A stretch of 64,000 bases of DNA from Kalaharituber pfeilii (GCA_015179045.1 WHUZ01000013.1:1240001-1304000), one strand, 5' to 3'; counted from the first letter of the stretch, positions 36,801-48,658 are shown. Translations and numbers: made by a program. The notes: generated by a model not told the origin, from the sequence alone.

Positions 36801-37328
36801 TCCAGTTCGTTCTGGCGTTCTTGCAATTCCATTCTCTCTAACTCCACTTGCATCCTTCTCTTGCTTTCCTGCAATTTCTCATTCTCCTTGGTAATCTGCA
36901 GATGAATTAGTGCCTTTCCATCACAAGCCATCTCGAGCAACGTACTGCCTGAAACTTTTGAAGAGTCTGGTTTCGATTAGCTATTGAGAATTCCAGGCTT
37001 GACAGTGAAAACAGGGATAGTTCTGGGAAGAGAGGATGAGCTTTAGCAGGAATCTCACCGAAGGTGCCAAATCAAGGGTTTCAGCAATGGGCATTCTCTG
37101 CAGTCCCGGGACTTCATAAGAAGCTCTGGGACTAAAAGATATTTTCATAGAATCGGTGGTAAAGCGTCGCTGGATTGTAGCTCTCGCATCATTGGAAACC
37201 GCCAGAGGTGTACTATCCCCCAGACGAAGTGGAGCATAGGGGGGGAATGCAGCAGCCTCATGAGATTGTGGACTCCTAAAGCCCAGATCATCCATCTTTC
37301 TATCGCCCACGGTACCTGGAAAGGCCAT
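33858..37328 (-). CDS. PUF4: Pumilio-family RNA-binding protein (Puf4-like)
   Basis: Binds sequence elements in 3' UTRs and controls mRNA decay and translation in the cytoplasm. Twelve exons on the minus strand: 37328-37059, 36966-36946, 36895-36173, 36133-35702, 35637-35397, 35344-35174, 35114-34948, 34902-34789, 34723-34537, 34487-34375, 34320-34204, 34151-33858; 949 residues, all phases agree. N-terminal 560 residues are low-complexity with a short coiled coil (ITKENEKLQESKRRMQVELE). Eight PUF repeats follow: CKDQHGCRYLQKKL, DPFGNYLCQKLLEY, NQHGTRALQKMIEY, DLNGNHVIQKCLNR, HRHGCCVLQRCIDH, DPFGNYVVQYIL, KFSSNVIEKCI, YANYVIQTALD. The HRHGCCVLQRC repeat is typical of Puf4. Exon 2 is a 21-bp microexon; intron 34374-34321 is GC-AG (AAG/GCAAGG). 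Confidence 0.92.
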
Positions 37329-37724
37329 TGATCATGCCTGTAGTTAATTGTAAGTAAAGAACGAAGTTGGCAGGACTGACGAGGTCGTGCAGTGCCCACC
37401 AAAGATCGCAGTGGGGCTGCCATGACAAAGTGGGAGGAGGGGTGGGAGGGGTATGGAAGAAGCTCACAGCAGCCGAACCCCAACAGAGTTCCGAAATGAT
37501 AACTCCGGCAATGAAAGGATGAATGCTGCAATATCAGCAAGGAAGTTAAACGTACCGAGCAAAAAACGAATGATAAAAAGGACGGTACAGCACGGCAAGC
37601 CGAAATCAGATAACTGCAACTACAAGGAGGTCTTATAGAGCACAAGGGAAAGGGCTGGGCGGGACAGATGGCTCTGGCCGGGAAATGGAGGAAATAAGAG
37701 ATGAAAGCTGAAATAGACACAATC

Positions 37725-37865
37725 GGCAATGGGGGGGGAGTAGACCCTTGGTGAGGGTGAGAGGTGGGGGAGGGGGGGGGAGGCGGAGAGGGAGGGGGAA
37801 AGGGGGGGGGGGGGGGGTGGGGGGGGGTGTAACGAGGGGAGCGAGGGGGGGGTAGGGTCAGCGAG
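37725..37865 (+). repeat. G-run cluster upstream of PUF4
   Basis: Many runs of 4 to about 17 G interrupted by A or T, on the + strand; the PUF4 coding strand is therefore C-rich here. It starts about 400 bp upstream of the PUF4 start codon and could form G-quadruplexes. Confidence 0.7.
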
Positions 37866-38739
37866 CGAGGGATGATGAAGGTTAGGATGGAGGAAGGATG
37901 GAGGGGCGAGAGTCAGGGTGCACACAACCGCACATATGATGTGTCTACTCCAAGTGGTTTGGCGGGCGTGCGAGAGTAATATGTGTGAAGCGAGTGCGTT
38001 TTCAGCAGGGAGCAGGACGGGACGGCGTATTGCCTGTGCCCAGGCTCCGTCCAGCCATTAAGCGTGCGGGAGCGAATGGACGGCTCGCACGTTATTTCAC
38101 GCTCCGGGCAGGAGTGCAGCAGCGGCGCGAAACGTTCAAGCGATATCGCCAAACATTATTCGCAGGGTCGTCGAGCAGCAGCTGGGCTGGGCTGGCCACA
38201 CTGCGCGGCCGCCTGGCTGGGGGCCTCTCGCCTCTGTCTGGCCCGCTGGCCCGCTGGCCGCGCTGAGCGCTGACCGCCGACCGCTGTGTGCGGCCTGGGG
38301 GCCTTGCGGGCCACTTGCAAAAGCGTCCACAGGCTCCCACACGCAGCCCGCCAGAGCTAAGCTGTGGCCTGGCGACAGGGCGACGCTCGAGACTGCCGGC
38401 GCCGCTGCCCACGCTGCCCACGCCCTGCCGGACAGCGCTCAATTGCCAATTGCCAGTTGCGCAGGCGCACTTGCGTGCGACTGGCTGCCCAGCCCAGCCC
38501 CCCCCCCCCACCCCACTATGATAGCGGTGCTGGTGCTGGTGCTGGCCCATATCATCTCGCAGATGATCGCCCTGGCAAGGACAGATCGGGTGCACCCCCC
38601 CCCTCTCCCTCCCTCTTGCCCCCCCGTGGCCCATCCCAGCAGCCTATCCCCCACCACTAGCAACTGCGTGCCCCCCGCCCAGCTCGTTCGCTTCGCTCGC
38701 TCGTGAGCACAGCATGTACTCTACGGTATGCGCTCCCTC

Positions 38740-38776
38740 GATCATGTATGAGGCTTTTCGGCCTCAGTACATGATC
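38740..38776. repeat. Near-perfect hairpin, 15-bp stem, 6-base loop
   Basis: GATCATGTATGAGGC is followed by TTTTCG and by GCCTCAGTACATGATC, its reverse complement apart from one extra base. No gene overlaps it. Confidence 0.8.
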
Positions 38777-39505
38777 CCGTGAAAATTCCAATCAAGCCTT
38801 ACAGAAATGCGAATTGTGTCTACGTGCGTCGTACATATCGTCAATTTGCGTGCATCCTGCGGCGCGCTCTACGAGAAAGGTCGCAATACGTGCTTTCATA
38901 CATGTACTTTCTGACTCTAACACCTTCATATGGAACCCATCCAACCCCCGGCCGCCCCACCACACCACTCCTCGACACATCAGAGATGGGAGATGTCAAC
39001 AGCTCCGATCTAGATATTGCTCAATCTTAATTTCGCTGCTCCTATATTGCAAGTTCGGCATGAGGCCTGTAACATCAAGCATGAGCAGCTAGTCCAGTCC
39101 GAACTCAGCCAAATCGTGACGTCGAGAGGAGCTGCAGTAGCATACCAGGCTTCCGGGGAAGAACATCTGGAAAGCAATGAGGCTCCGAAGACATTCTGAG
39201 ATCTCCTTTGCGCGGGCACGCCGTCGTGTACATAGCATTGGACCTGTGTTCCACACTGGTGGCGGGGAGGGGTAATAGAGTGGGGAAAGGGTCGAGGGCG
39301 CATGAGGTTGAAATTCACTTCAGCTGTGCCACGCCCTTAGTAATTGGCTGCCCCGCCAGGGATTCTGATTGTGCAGCTTGGCGCAGTGGCTCAACATGGC
39401 AGGCGGCTTTCGACATTTATGTGCTCGAAGCTTAACTGCATCCTTTGATTGATATGCGCCGCCAGCTGTGATTCACCACACTCTCGTCCCCACAGAGCAA
39501 CTGCA

Positions 39506-39525
39506 CCCCCCCCCCCCCCCCCCCC
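39506..39525. repeat. Poly(C) tract of 20
   Basis: Uninterrupted C-run about 70 bp upstream of the RPC2 pseudogene ATG. Confidence 0.85.
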
Positions 39526-39595
39526 AACCCCCCAAGGCTCGGTACTGGCCTCGCACTTCCCTACCCCACGCCGGCAGCACGACAAAACTACAGTC

Positions 39596-40482
39596 ATGGT
39601 TTCTAGGCCCGGTGAAACGGCAGCACAATTCCAGAAGTGAGTCCCCTCCCTGTACCTCTGTCTTTCTTAAACTATGCTAATTCGGTTTACTGCAACGAGT
39701 GCAGAAAAAGCGGGCGGCACGACCTAGAAGGATCCAAAGTCCGCAGCCAAAGTTTCGCATGATGTACGTTCATGTCCGCTGTCACCTCTACACCGCAGTT
39801 GCGATTGACGAATGATTACAGGAATTGTCAAATGATTTGCTGAAGAAATATCACAAAGGGAAAAGGTCCACTGACCTGATCAGTACTGCAGAGGTATGCA
39901 AAACTGGGGACCTAATGTAAGCGATATACCTAACACTGCTGCAGGATGACGGACTTTTCTATCTTTCGTCAGAGTCAAAGGGCTTATCAACAGCAGCACG
40001 TTGACACATTCGCTACTTTGTGGACCTCCGACAAAGAAAATTGTGAAAAGCGAATAGGCAAGTTTGTTAGCGACGTGGAACAAAGATTCTACCTTGAATA
40101 CACCAATGTTCGTGTCGGGTTGCCTGAAAGAACGGATCCGGACAGCAGCGTGAGATAACATCTAATGAATGTCGCCATCGGCATATGACATATTCTGCTC
40201 AGTCTTCGTGAACATTGCATATATTTGGGGAAGGCTAGTGATACACCAGAAAACTATTTCAATTGGCCGCCAACCTATCATGCTTCGGAGTTCCAAGTGT
40301 GCTCTAGTGAACGGAGCGAAATGCAATTGGTTCAGCTAGAAGAGTACCTATTAGATCCTGGTGGATATTTCATTGTAAACAGGACTGAGAAGGTTATCCT
40401 TGTCCAAGAGCAATTGAGCAAAATTCTTATCATTTTCAAAAATGATGGCAAAAAGGGAATCGTTCAGGACATCTGTCGCTAG
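39596..40482 (+). pseudogene. RET1: Truncated, decayed copy of RNA polymerase III second-largest subunit (RPC2)
   Basis: RPC2 (yeast Rpc128/Ret1) is one of the two large catalytic subunits of Pol III. This copy shows its N-terminal blocks in order but in changing frames: DLLKKYHKGKRSTDLISTAE (about 39840-39892), VRVKGLI then QQHVDTF (about 39960-40010), RFYLEYTNVRVGLPERTDPD (40086-40145), NECRHRHMTYSA (about 40160-40195), VNIAYIWGR (about 40209-40235) and LDPGGYFIV, TEKVILVQEQLSK, KKGIVQ (40345-40465). At least three frame changes and several stops interrupt it, and it ends where about 800 residues should follow. Intron-like GT-AG segments remain (for example 39893-39944 with a CTAAC branch site), so it arose by DNA duplication, not from mRNA. 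An intact copy must exist elsewhere. Confidence 0.88.
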
Positions 40483-42643
40483 GTTTGTACCCTGTGGAGT
40501 CAATTGCTAAATTATTATGCAGTCGAGGGAAAGAGAAAGAGGCAATCGGCGGTTTAAGCTTCGTGCTGTGGAGGTGAAGCTTGAGGCCAATTTTTACCTA
40601 TGCACAGGAAGGAGTGGTTTCCCAGGTTTGAGAACGATTTTATCGTCAGACAAACGATTGCGGGATATAGTAACATATGTCTTCGTCTCACCTTCGGTCG
40701 ACTGTGGTGCCAGTACAACAGGGACGGGATACTGAGTGGCCTTTGGGTTCACAAGTAGGCGCCTCTTCTTATTCTATATCGAAGATACATAGCACCAATT
40801 GACCGATTACTCATTGTATTCTGAACAATTTGCCGTACCTAATTATGGTCCTACCTATAGATCCTCCGGCAGCTCCAGAGCACGGGTGCAAGATCGAATG
40901 GAAAAGACAAGGGGACCACATAGCTGCGGAGGATAGTTTTACTACTTACATTCAACCACCTCAAAAAGCCCGCCACCAATTCCAGCTTCTGCCCATCCAT
41001 TCATCCCCCAGACCATATCTCTTCTAGGGACTGGACTCCTCCCCGCTACCCTATAATAGACAGGTTTTATACAAACCCTAAAATTTGCGGGTAACTTAAT
41101 TAGTAATCATGCTTAAACCCTGAGAGTGCGTCAGGTTTTGTAAGTTAGCCTGAAAACTCAGGAATTAACTACCGATACACTACAAACGTTGTGATGTAGG
41201 TTGTGGTGAACTAGTCGCTGAATTGACAACTGGAGATTGAGAAGTCCGTGGAGGGTGCCCACAACGTCGTACAGGGATAGATTTTCTTGAGTAGATAGAG
41301 GAGTGCTTTGGCACATTTTTCGTGTTTATTGGATGTAAATATCTTTAGAATTGAGTGTTGTGGGAATTTTACAGTCTTAAGGGTCAGTTTTCCGGATTTC
41401 GGAAGGGAAATTTTCAGGACTTGGTATAAATATACAAGTTGTTGCTAAGGCAACGTATTCTTTTCCCAAACCCTGAAGAAAGCTCGGGGTTTATACAACC
41501 CCTCTAATAATATATATCTTGACAAAAACTCATATAATAGCCCCAACCAACACCCAACGGGAACATTATCCCTTCCTTTTTTTTCTCGGACAAAAAATAA
41601 AGAAATAAAAGGAAAAAAAGAGAAAAGGAAAGAAAAGAAAAACAGAAAAAAAAAAACGTTTGCAAGCAATCTATCCACCAATCCTGTGGAATTTTTTATA
41701 TATAAGCCAATGTCCGTTATTTAGTCCATATACTACTTCTCTGTGGCCTGTTTCCGCCCATCACCGAAATGAAATAACGAAAAAAAAGAAGTAAAAGGTA
41801 ACCAAAATCTGTTTTCACGTCAAACCTTTTTGCGCAATGGAAACGTTTTGTTTCGTTCGTAGTGCCAGAAGTAATTGGGGTGGGACAATGATAGATACGA
41901 GGATACGGGATACGGGATCGTTATAACTGACAGAAAGCCCTTACATGTATATCAAGCTATTAGAATACTCCAGTTGAACGAATATCGATACTTTAGCTAG
42001 TTGGTCGTTTTAAAATATCATGGAAACATAACATTCATGAGTCACATACATCGCCAAAGTAAGTAAATCAAGTTATTCAGTTTGGCCTTGCCTGCTGTGG
42101 ATGAAAGTGGATAAGAATGCTCGTAAAAAAATAAAAATAAAAATTAAATCTACTTTCAACCCCCAGCTCTCCCCAACCAAGTCCCGCGGGTCCTGAGGCG
42201 GCGTTACCCTGAACTTCCCACCCAAGCAGACCATAACGGTCACAGGAGCAAGAGCCATGAGCTACAGTAGAGTACAGTCCACGCAATCAAACTCCTAGCT
42301 ATACAAAGACACCTGCTTTGCACCGCGCGCGTTTCATCGGCTTTGATAATAAAAAAAATCTGTAAATTCATAGACTTCATCCGTATGTACTCGCTCGTTC
42401 CAATACTTTTTAAACGAGCGAGTATACAATACACAGCTTAACACCAGCCCCCCGTGAACTTGACGGCATGATTAATGATATAACACTGACACAATCTAAC
42501 TCCCCCACCCAGAAGAGAAAAAAAATACATAAAATTATGGTATCTATTAATTCCATAATAAATAAATATACCATAAACCAGTAGATTTCAAAACGAACCC
42601 AACCGAACCCACACCAGTGCATTCTCTCCTCTACGCCGGCTGG
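40483..42643. other. Intergenic region, no gene recognised
   Basis: 2.2 kb between the RPC2 pseudogene and the WLM gene. Further decayed RPC2 sequence may extend a little past 40482 but could not be aligned by eye. A-rich stretches at 41595-41660 and 42125-42150. Short open frames look random. Confidence 0.45.
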
Positions 42644-43777
42644 CTACGACGACGACGAAGAGGACGCCCCCGTCCCACTCCCACCACCACTCCCTCCAAC
42701 CTCTCTCTGCCGCCTCATCCTCTCCTCTGCTGCCCTCGCTAACACCTCTCTCCTCGTCAACCCCTGTCCCCCAAACTCGGCACCCCCCAGCACATACTCT
42801 CCGCCTGTGCACCCGCCCTCATCGATCTCTCCCTCCTCCTCTTCCCCAAGATACCTTCCTCCTCCCGGCGGTTCATAAAACTCCCTATCCGTCAAACTCT
42901 TCCCTCCCGCTGTCCAATCCGCCCTTGCGACCTCCTGCTCCAGCACCTTAAATAGATCCCAAAAGTTCCGATCATGGTCGTCGTGCACATTGTGGCACAG
43001 TTCGTGGACGACGGTTCTCCGCACTGTCTTATAGTCTCGGTACCCGCCGTAGTCGTCGGTGCGTATTCGGAGCTCGATGATCTCGCCCCTGTTCAAGTTG
43101 AGGCCGAGGGTCTTGGACTCGTGACTTGTGTGGTCGGCGGGATTCATCTCGAGGAGGAGTGGGACTGTCCATTTGTGCTTGCGCATGACAAAACGGATTC
43201 CAGGGTCGTCCCGAATGCGCTCCAAGTACGCTAGTGAGCGCTCAGGATGTGGAAGGTACGGCAGCGGACGGAGCTCCAGAAACGTGTATGTAGCGTCTGC
43301 GATCGCTCGTGAAGGGTCAACTTTTGAACGGGATGCAGGACGTGCGGGTTTGATAGGACCTGATCCGAGGCGCTGAGGGCGAGATTTGGTGGTATGTGAG
43401 GAGGCGGATTGGATAGAGGTGACTTCGGACTGGGAGCTGCCCATGAGGGTCAGCTTCTTGCCAGAGAGGGCGGTGACGGGGGTAGTGGGGTCTTTGAGCA
43501 GGCCAAGTTTGGGGGCGAGGATTTTTTGGTAGGCAGGAGGGATGGAGAGGGCATTTTCGATGAGAAAGGAGAGGTCTTGTAGGGTGGAAGTCGGGGGGAG
43601 GTCAAAGGTGTGAGGAGTGGAGCGGTGGGTGACGATAATTTGGACAGTGTCAGAGATTTTAGTGATACCGGCAGCACCGGATTGCCGAGGCGAGGAAGGA
43701 GACGTCAATTCCGCTGTTGATCTGTCAGTCGCTTCGTCTGTGCTCGCTGCGTGGTGATCATTCTCTTGCTTCATCAT
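42644..43777 (-). CDS. Ubiquitin-like plus WLM-domain metallopeptidase (Wss1-type family)
   Basis: Zinc metallopeptidase of the WLM family, whose members (yeast Wss1) act in DNA-protein crosslink repair and SUMO/ubiquitin pathways. Single exon, 377 residues from ATG 43777 (an upstream in-frame extension has no ATG). An N-terminal ubiquitin-like domain covers about residues 40-115 (VQIIVTHRSTPHTFDLPPTS, TLMGSS). The WLM core follows, with LRIRTDDYGGYRDYKTVRRT and the zinc motif HELCHNVHDDHD (residues 258-269; His258, His262 and His268 as ligands, Glu259 catalytic), then RNFWDLFKVLEQEV. The C-terminus is Gly/Ser-rich. The fused Ubl-WLM layout matches S. pombe SPCC1442.07c more than yeast Wss1. 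Intact, upstream of and co-oriented with PMA1. Confidence 0.9.
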   Translation of the reverse strand: MMKQENDHHAASTDEATDRSTAELTSPSSPRQSGAAGITKISDTVQIIVTHRSTPHTFDLPPTSTLQDLSFLIENALSIPPAYQKILAPKLGLLKDPTTPVTALSGKKLTLMGSSQSEVTSIQSASSHTTKSRPQRLGSGPIKPARPASRSKVDPSRAIADATYTFLELRPLPYLPHPERSLAYLERIRDDPGIRFVMRKHKWTVPLLLEMNPADHTSHESKTLGLNLNRGEIIELRIRTDDYGGYRDYKTVRRTVVHELCHNVHDDHDRNFWDLFKVLEQEVARADWTAGGKSLTDREFYEPPGGGRYLGEEEEGEIDEGGCTGGEYVLGGAEFGGQGLTRREVLARAAEERMRRQREVGGSGGGSGTGASSSSSS

Positions 43778-45140
43778 GAAGGTACCCTGTCGCAATTATA
43801 TCCAAGCGGGAATCAATAAAGCTTTGTCTCCGGACGTATATATCTCACTATACTCGAATAATATGACGCCCTCTCTATTCTTGACTTCTAGCTTTGTGGA
43901 ATAGCTTCCTGCAAATCGCGCTGTCACTGTATTATGACACTGCGGCTCTTGAAGCTCTGCCTATCAATGACGGAACGAACCCCACAGCTTGAACCCTGCG
44001 TAACTGCCTGTTCCGCTTGCAAGGAAGTGTAATCTGGCTTTTCTCAGAGGAAGCTTTTCAACCAAGCTCAAGCTCGCGGCCGGTGACGACGATCAGTAAT
44101 ATAAGTGATTTAGGATTTGCGTACTCGAGCACAAAAATGCATGCACGTTTTGTAAGGTTCGGCGCCACAGCGAAGACCAGGTAGTCAGGGCCCTAGATAT
44201 CCAAGATGAAGTGCCGCAGCTAGACAGTCAAGATGAGGTAGAGATAGAGTTAGAGTTAGAGTGCAGCGATAGACGAGGACAACTTGAAACGCTTCAATAA
44301 ATACGCACATCTGTTGACCGGAGCCTGGCCATCTGACGCTCCGTTGCTCACTAATCCATCGCAATGACGCGGACACACACCATGATGGCTGATTCATAAG
44401 CAGCCTTCCGATGCGCGCTGAAAGCACCCGCACTCCATCAGCTTGCTTGCAGTAAACACCAATAGATTGTATTGCCGCTCTATAGTACAGTACAGTACAT
44501 CGTACAAAGCCACAAGCTGGAGTAACACAGCATGATTTGAGGTAATCGCCATTTCTTCATTCTCCCAGTTTCTGTTCTCTTCCGCCCTTGTTACCACGCC
44601 CTCTAGTCCAACAAAGCCCAAAACTCCCAAACTCATTCTCTTTCTATCCGAATAAATGGTAATCCAAGTAGAAACAGAACCATGGCGAGGAAGTAAAACA
44701 AGTGCAAGAAAAATTGGTGTATCAACTTTCCTCTCTCGTCTGGTCTTTGAGAACCTAAAGAGGCAGAAATAAAGGTAGCAAAACGAAAACAAAAAAGAGA
44801 TGGGAAGAAGTTGTATTCCTCAAATGGTGGATCAGCGTTCGCCACCAAATGTCTCCTCATATTCCTCCCATTCGTCCCTTCATCGAACAGTTCACATACA
44901 TCACAGCCGTGTATCCACAAGACAAGTAGAGCCATAAAACATAGGGAGAATAAAAAAAAAAAAAAAAAAGAAGTAGATGAAAAACCCCAGAATAATTACA
45001 GGCAAGGAAAACTTTATTTAAAAAAAAATGTACCTAATAAGTACACCGACAGAAGAGAAGGCTTGCTCTAAAGATTACAAGATCTCCCTGTATGTAACAC
45101 GCGATTAAAACACAAACACCCATTATTAAATCTCATGAAT
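43778..45140. other. Intergenic region between WLM gene and PMA1
   Basis: Short tandem GAGTTA-like repeats around 44230-44262 and an A-run of about 18 at 44952-44969 near the PMA1 3' end. No gene recognised. Confidence 0.45.
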
Positions 45141-48105
45141 CTATGAGGTCTTTTCGTGCTGAGTAGACACACGCTGGAGAGAGACAACGAAGTCTTCCAA
45201 GCTGCGTTGCTTTTGCTTCTTCTTTGGGCTCTTTCCGTGCATCATATTGTCGAATCCAACACTGTCCTGTAACAGATAGTAACTATACCAGGTGTTAGCA
45301 TTTACGTCGTAAATAATCACAGGGGTAAAAAGGAACTTACACTCCGCCCATTACACAGAAAACGCCAAAGGAGAAGATCCAAATACGAACGACGGCAACG
45401 ATAGATGTCTGCTCGCCTTTGAGGAACCAACCAAAAATACAGAACAATGTAGCAATGACATCGACTACCAAAATAGCACCAGAGAGTTGCCACGATGGGA
45501 TGCTAGACCAGAATGGACCGTTGGCACGAGTGATGAAGATGAGCCAGTTTTCAGTCAGGGAGATTTCCAAGAACAAAACTTCGTCGCGAACACCAAAATT
45601 CTGTACGATACCACCGTCCTCGCCCTGAACCAACATGGTGGTGAGGGTAATCCAAGTTCCGATGGCAAGAACGATACCAAGCAGGATGGACATACCCCAG
45701 AGCTTGGGAAGATTCCACTTGACAGGGGTCTTGGAATAAGGAGCGTTGTCGTAAGCGATGGCAAGGGTAGCGATATCGGCGAAGATGGCAATGAAGACGA
45801 CGAGGTTAAGGTTGAGAGACTCATTCAAGATCGCGATCCACAAACCAAGGAAGATCTCCAAATGCAGAGACAAGGCGATACGATAGACAACGTAGGCATA
45901 CATACGATGGAAAATTTGGCGAGAAGTCTTGAGAGCGTCAATGATAGCGGAGAGACCAGGAGCCAAGAAAACGATGTCAGCAGCAGAGCGAGCGGCATCA
46001 GAAGCACCCTCGACCGCAATACCAGTATCTGCCTTCTTAAGAGAGGGAGCATCGTTGACACCATCACCAGTCATGGCAACCAAGTAGCCACGTTGTTGCA
46101 AGATCTCGACGACATTGTACTTATGTTGTGGGAAGACTTCAGCGAAACCGTCAGCAGCCTCGACGAAATCGTATACCTCAGAACCAGGCATGTCACCACC
46201 ACCACCAAGACCAAGACGCTCAGCATTGTAGATGTTGGTACCAAGACCGAGTTGACGAGAAGTTTCACGGGCAATACCGACAGCATCACCAGTCAACATC
46301 TTGATGGAGAGACCGAGAGTCTTGGCTTCGCTGATGGTCTTGGCCGTGTCGTGACGTGGGGGATCTGAGCAAGGCATGATACCAAGAATCTCCCAGTGAC
46401 CTTCACCGCGCTTGCGGGCAACACCAAGGGAACGGAAACCACGGGTAGCAAACTCAGCAACCTTGTTCTTGTAGTCATTGAGAATAGTCTCATCAATAGG
46501 ATGATCCTCTTCGACAGTTCGGAGCACGAAAAGCGGAGCACCCTTGACACAAACAATGCGCTCGCCTTGGGGAGACTCGACAACGGCAGTAACTTTCTTG
46601 GAAACAGGGTCGAAGGGGTGGAACTCAAGAACCTTGTAGTGGGACAAGACACTCTTTGCACGGGGGTAGTAACGAAGAGACTTCAAGAAAGCCTTATCGA
46701 TGGCATCGAGACCCTTCTTCTTGCGGGAGGCAGCCAAGCAAGCAGTCAACATGAGATCATCAGCCTCAACACCCTCCACTGTGTATGGCTCAGCGAGAGA
46801 GAGCTTGTTCTTGGTAAGAGTACCGGTCTTGTCAGAGCAAAGAATTTCGACACCGGCCAACGATTCAATGGCAGAGAGCTTCTGGACAATGGCTTGCTTC
46901 TTGGCGAGGTAGGCAGCACCGACGGCCATGGTAGTAGTGACGACAGCTGGAAGACCGACAGGCACACCAATGATAGTGATGGCAAGGGTAAACTCGAGGA
47001 TGCGGACAATAGGATTGGATCGGTAGAACGAGGCAACCCAGACAACGAGAAGGGTGGCAACGACCAAGACCAAGAGAGTAGTACCGATACCGTTGAGGAC
47101 CTCAGTGAAGTGACCTTGTCCAGAAGATGCTGCACTGACCAAAGCAGCAGCACGACCGACGAAAGTCCTGTCACCAGTAGCAGTGACGACCATGAAAGCC
47201 TCACCACGCTTGATGGCAGAAGACGCGTACATTTGATCACCCTTGTGCTTATCCACTGCAAGAGATTCACCGGTAATAGCAGATTGATCGACTTGAAGGA
47301 AAGCATCATCGGTAACAATGCGACCGTCAGCGGGGACAATGGTACCCTGTAATTCGTGTAAATTAGTTTTCGTGACGTGATGTTTTGGTATTATAAGTTA
47401 CAAACCTCTTCAACTTGAAGGATATCACCAGGCACGACCATAGGAGCCTCAATCTCAAAAAGACGGCCATCACGGAGGACAACAGCCTTCAAAGCGAGAG
47501 TCTTTTTCAATTCAGCAACGATGGAACCGGCCTGGAATTCTTGAACGAAACCGACGACGGCGTTGAGCAATAAGAGAGCGCAGATAACACCAAAATCAAC
47601 CCAATCTCGGAGACCAGCAGCGAGAAGAGCTGCAGCCTATAGTTGTAAATTGTCAGAACTGTAAATTTGATGTAGGACATTCAATTCGTGTACTCACCTC
47701 CATAACAAATTGAATGGGACCAACGAAGAACATCAGAAATTTGAGAACAAGGTTCTCCTTCTCCTCCTTCATCTGATTGAGACCATATTTCTTTCGGCGT
47801 TGCTCTACAACGGCAGAAGTGAGACCAATACGCGTATCGGTGTTTAGCAACTCCTCGGGAATTGGACGTGCGGAATGTCCAGAAGCTGGATCGTCCTCCT
47901 CAGGGTCATCTCCTTCAACAGACTCGAGTTCATCGATAAGAGCATCAATGTCCTCATCTTGCTCATCATCATCAACTGGGCTGCCCTCAATAGGCTTCTT
48001 CTCCTGAATTTTTTCTTTTTCTTCCAGCTCTCCTGAAGGAATTTCGGTGTCGAGACGGCTGGGTGCGTCCTCGCTACCCTGGACAGGGTTTATCGGATTC
48101 GACAT
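45141..48105 (-). CDS. PMA1: Plasma-membrane proton-pumping P-type ATPase
   Basis: Exports protons using ATP, setting membrane potential and cytosolic pH. Four exons on the minus strand: 48105-47698, 47636-47406, 47346-45341, 45282-45141; 928 residues, all phases agree. Start ATG at 48105 is followed by an acidic N-terminus. Family motifs: [16 protein letters not shown], the phosphorylation loop [11 protein letters not shown] with Asp at about residue 385, [29 protein letters not shown]. The last exon reads [20 protein letters not shown] and [20 protein letters not shown], the autoinhibitory C-terminus with the conserved Ser/Thr regulatory site (STQHE). Codon use is strongly biased, as expected of a highly expressed gene; it creates long antisense open frames that are not genes. 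Confidence 0.98.
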
Positions 48106-48639
48106 GGTCGGTTGTCTAGATGTATCGAGTTGCAGCAAGACGGTTTATAGATTGGAGCCGATAAGATGGTAAGGCGTAACAGGATTGTAGGAATAGAAAG
48201 ATCCACCTGTGCCCACACTCGATCTCTCTTCAAGGCTTTGCACAAGTGCAAGAGCCTGTGAGCGAGAAATAGCGAGCTCAAAGGAGCACCCTCACACGCG
48301 GTCGAAAGACCAATTGACGCTTTAAAGGCTCAATTTTACGTGTGTATAGAGGGATGGGAGGGGAGGTGGAGTGGTGAGGAGTTGAGTTGAGAGGAGTGGA
48401 GATGGGGGGGGTGACGGGATAGGGTGAGAGGAAAAAAGCGAGAGTGTGCGAGTGGGCGGGCGGAAGGGAGGGCTATATACGAATTCGCGAGCAATGGGCA
48501 GCAGTGATGATGTGCGTAGTAAGTTTAGCACGGGCGAGATTGGGAAAGGCATTTTTCTTTTAGGCGGGGGGGGATTGGGGAGGGGTGCACACGCCTGTAG
48601 GAAACGGGCCTAGTCCGGGGCCAATTCTGAGCTTTGCTT

Positions 48640-48658
48640 GGGGGGGGGGGGGGGGGGG
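48640..48658. repeat. Poly(G) tract of 19 upstream of PMA1
   Basis: Uninterrupted G-run on the + strand, about 535 bp upstream of the PMA1 start, which reads on the minus strand. Confidence 0.85.

Larger units (their letters stand above)
37329..39595. other. Intergenic region between PUF4 and the RPC2 pseudogene
   Basis: Upstream of PUF4 there is a strongly G-rich + strand stretch (about 37725-37865, G-runs up to about 17). 38160-38650 is GC-rich with low-complexity C-runs. A near-perfect hairpin lies at 38740-38776 and a run of 20 C at 39506-39525. Open frames across this region are compositional. No gene recognised. Confidence 0.5.

Noticed and set aside
40517..40735. 72-codon frame following the RPC2 remnant
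   Set aside because: Might be further decayed RPC2 (a SRERER stretch faintly resembles the HERKSK region), but the match is too weak to claim.
45487..47352. Two long + strand open frames (293 and 318 codons) opposite PMA1
   Set aside because: They are antisense to highly conserved PMA1 exons; strong codon bias removes stops from the opposite strand. Their translation has no domain character.
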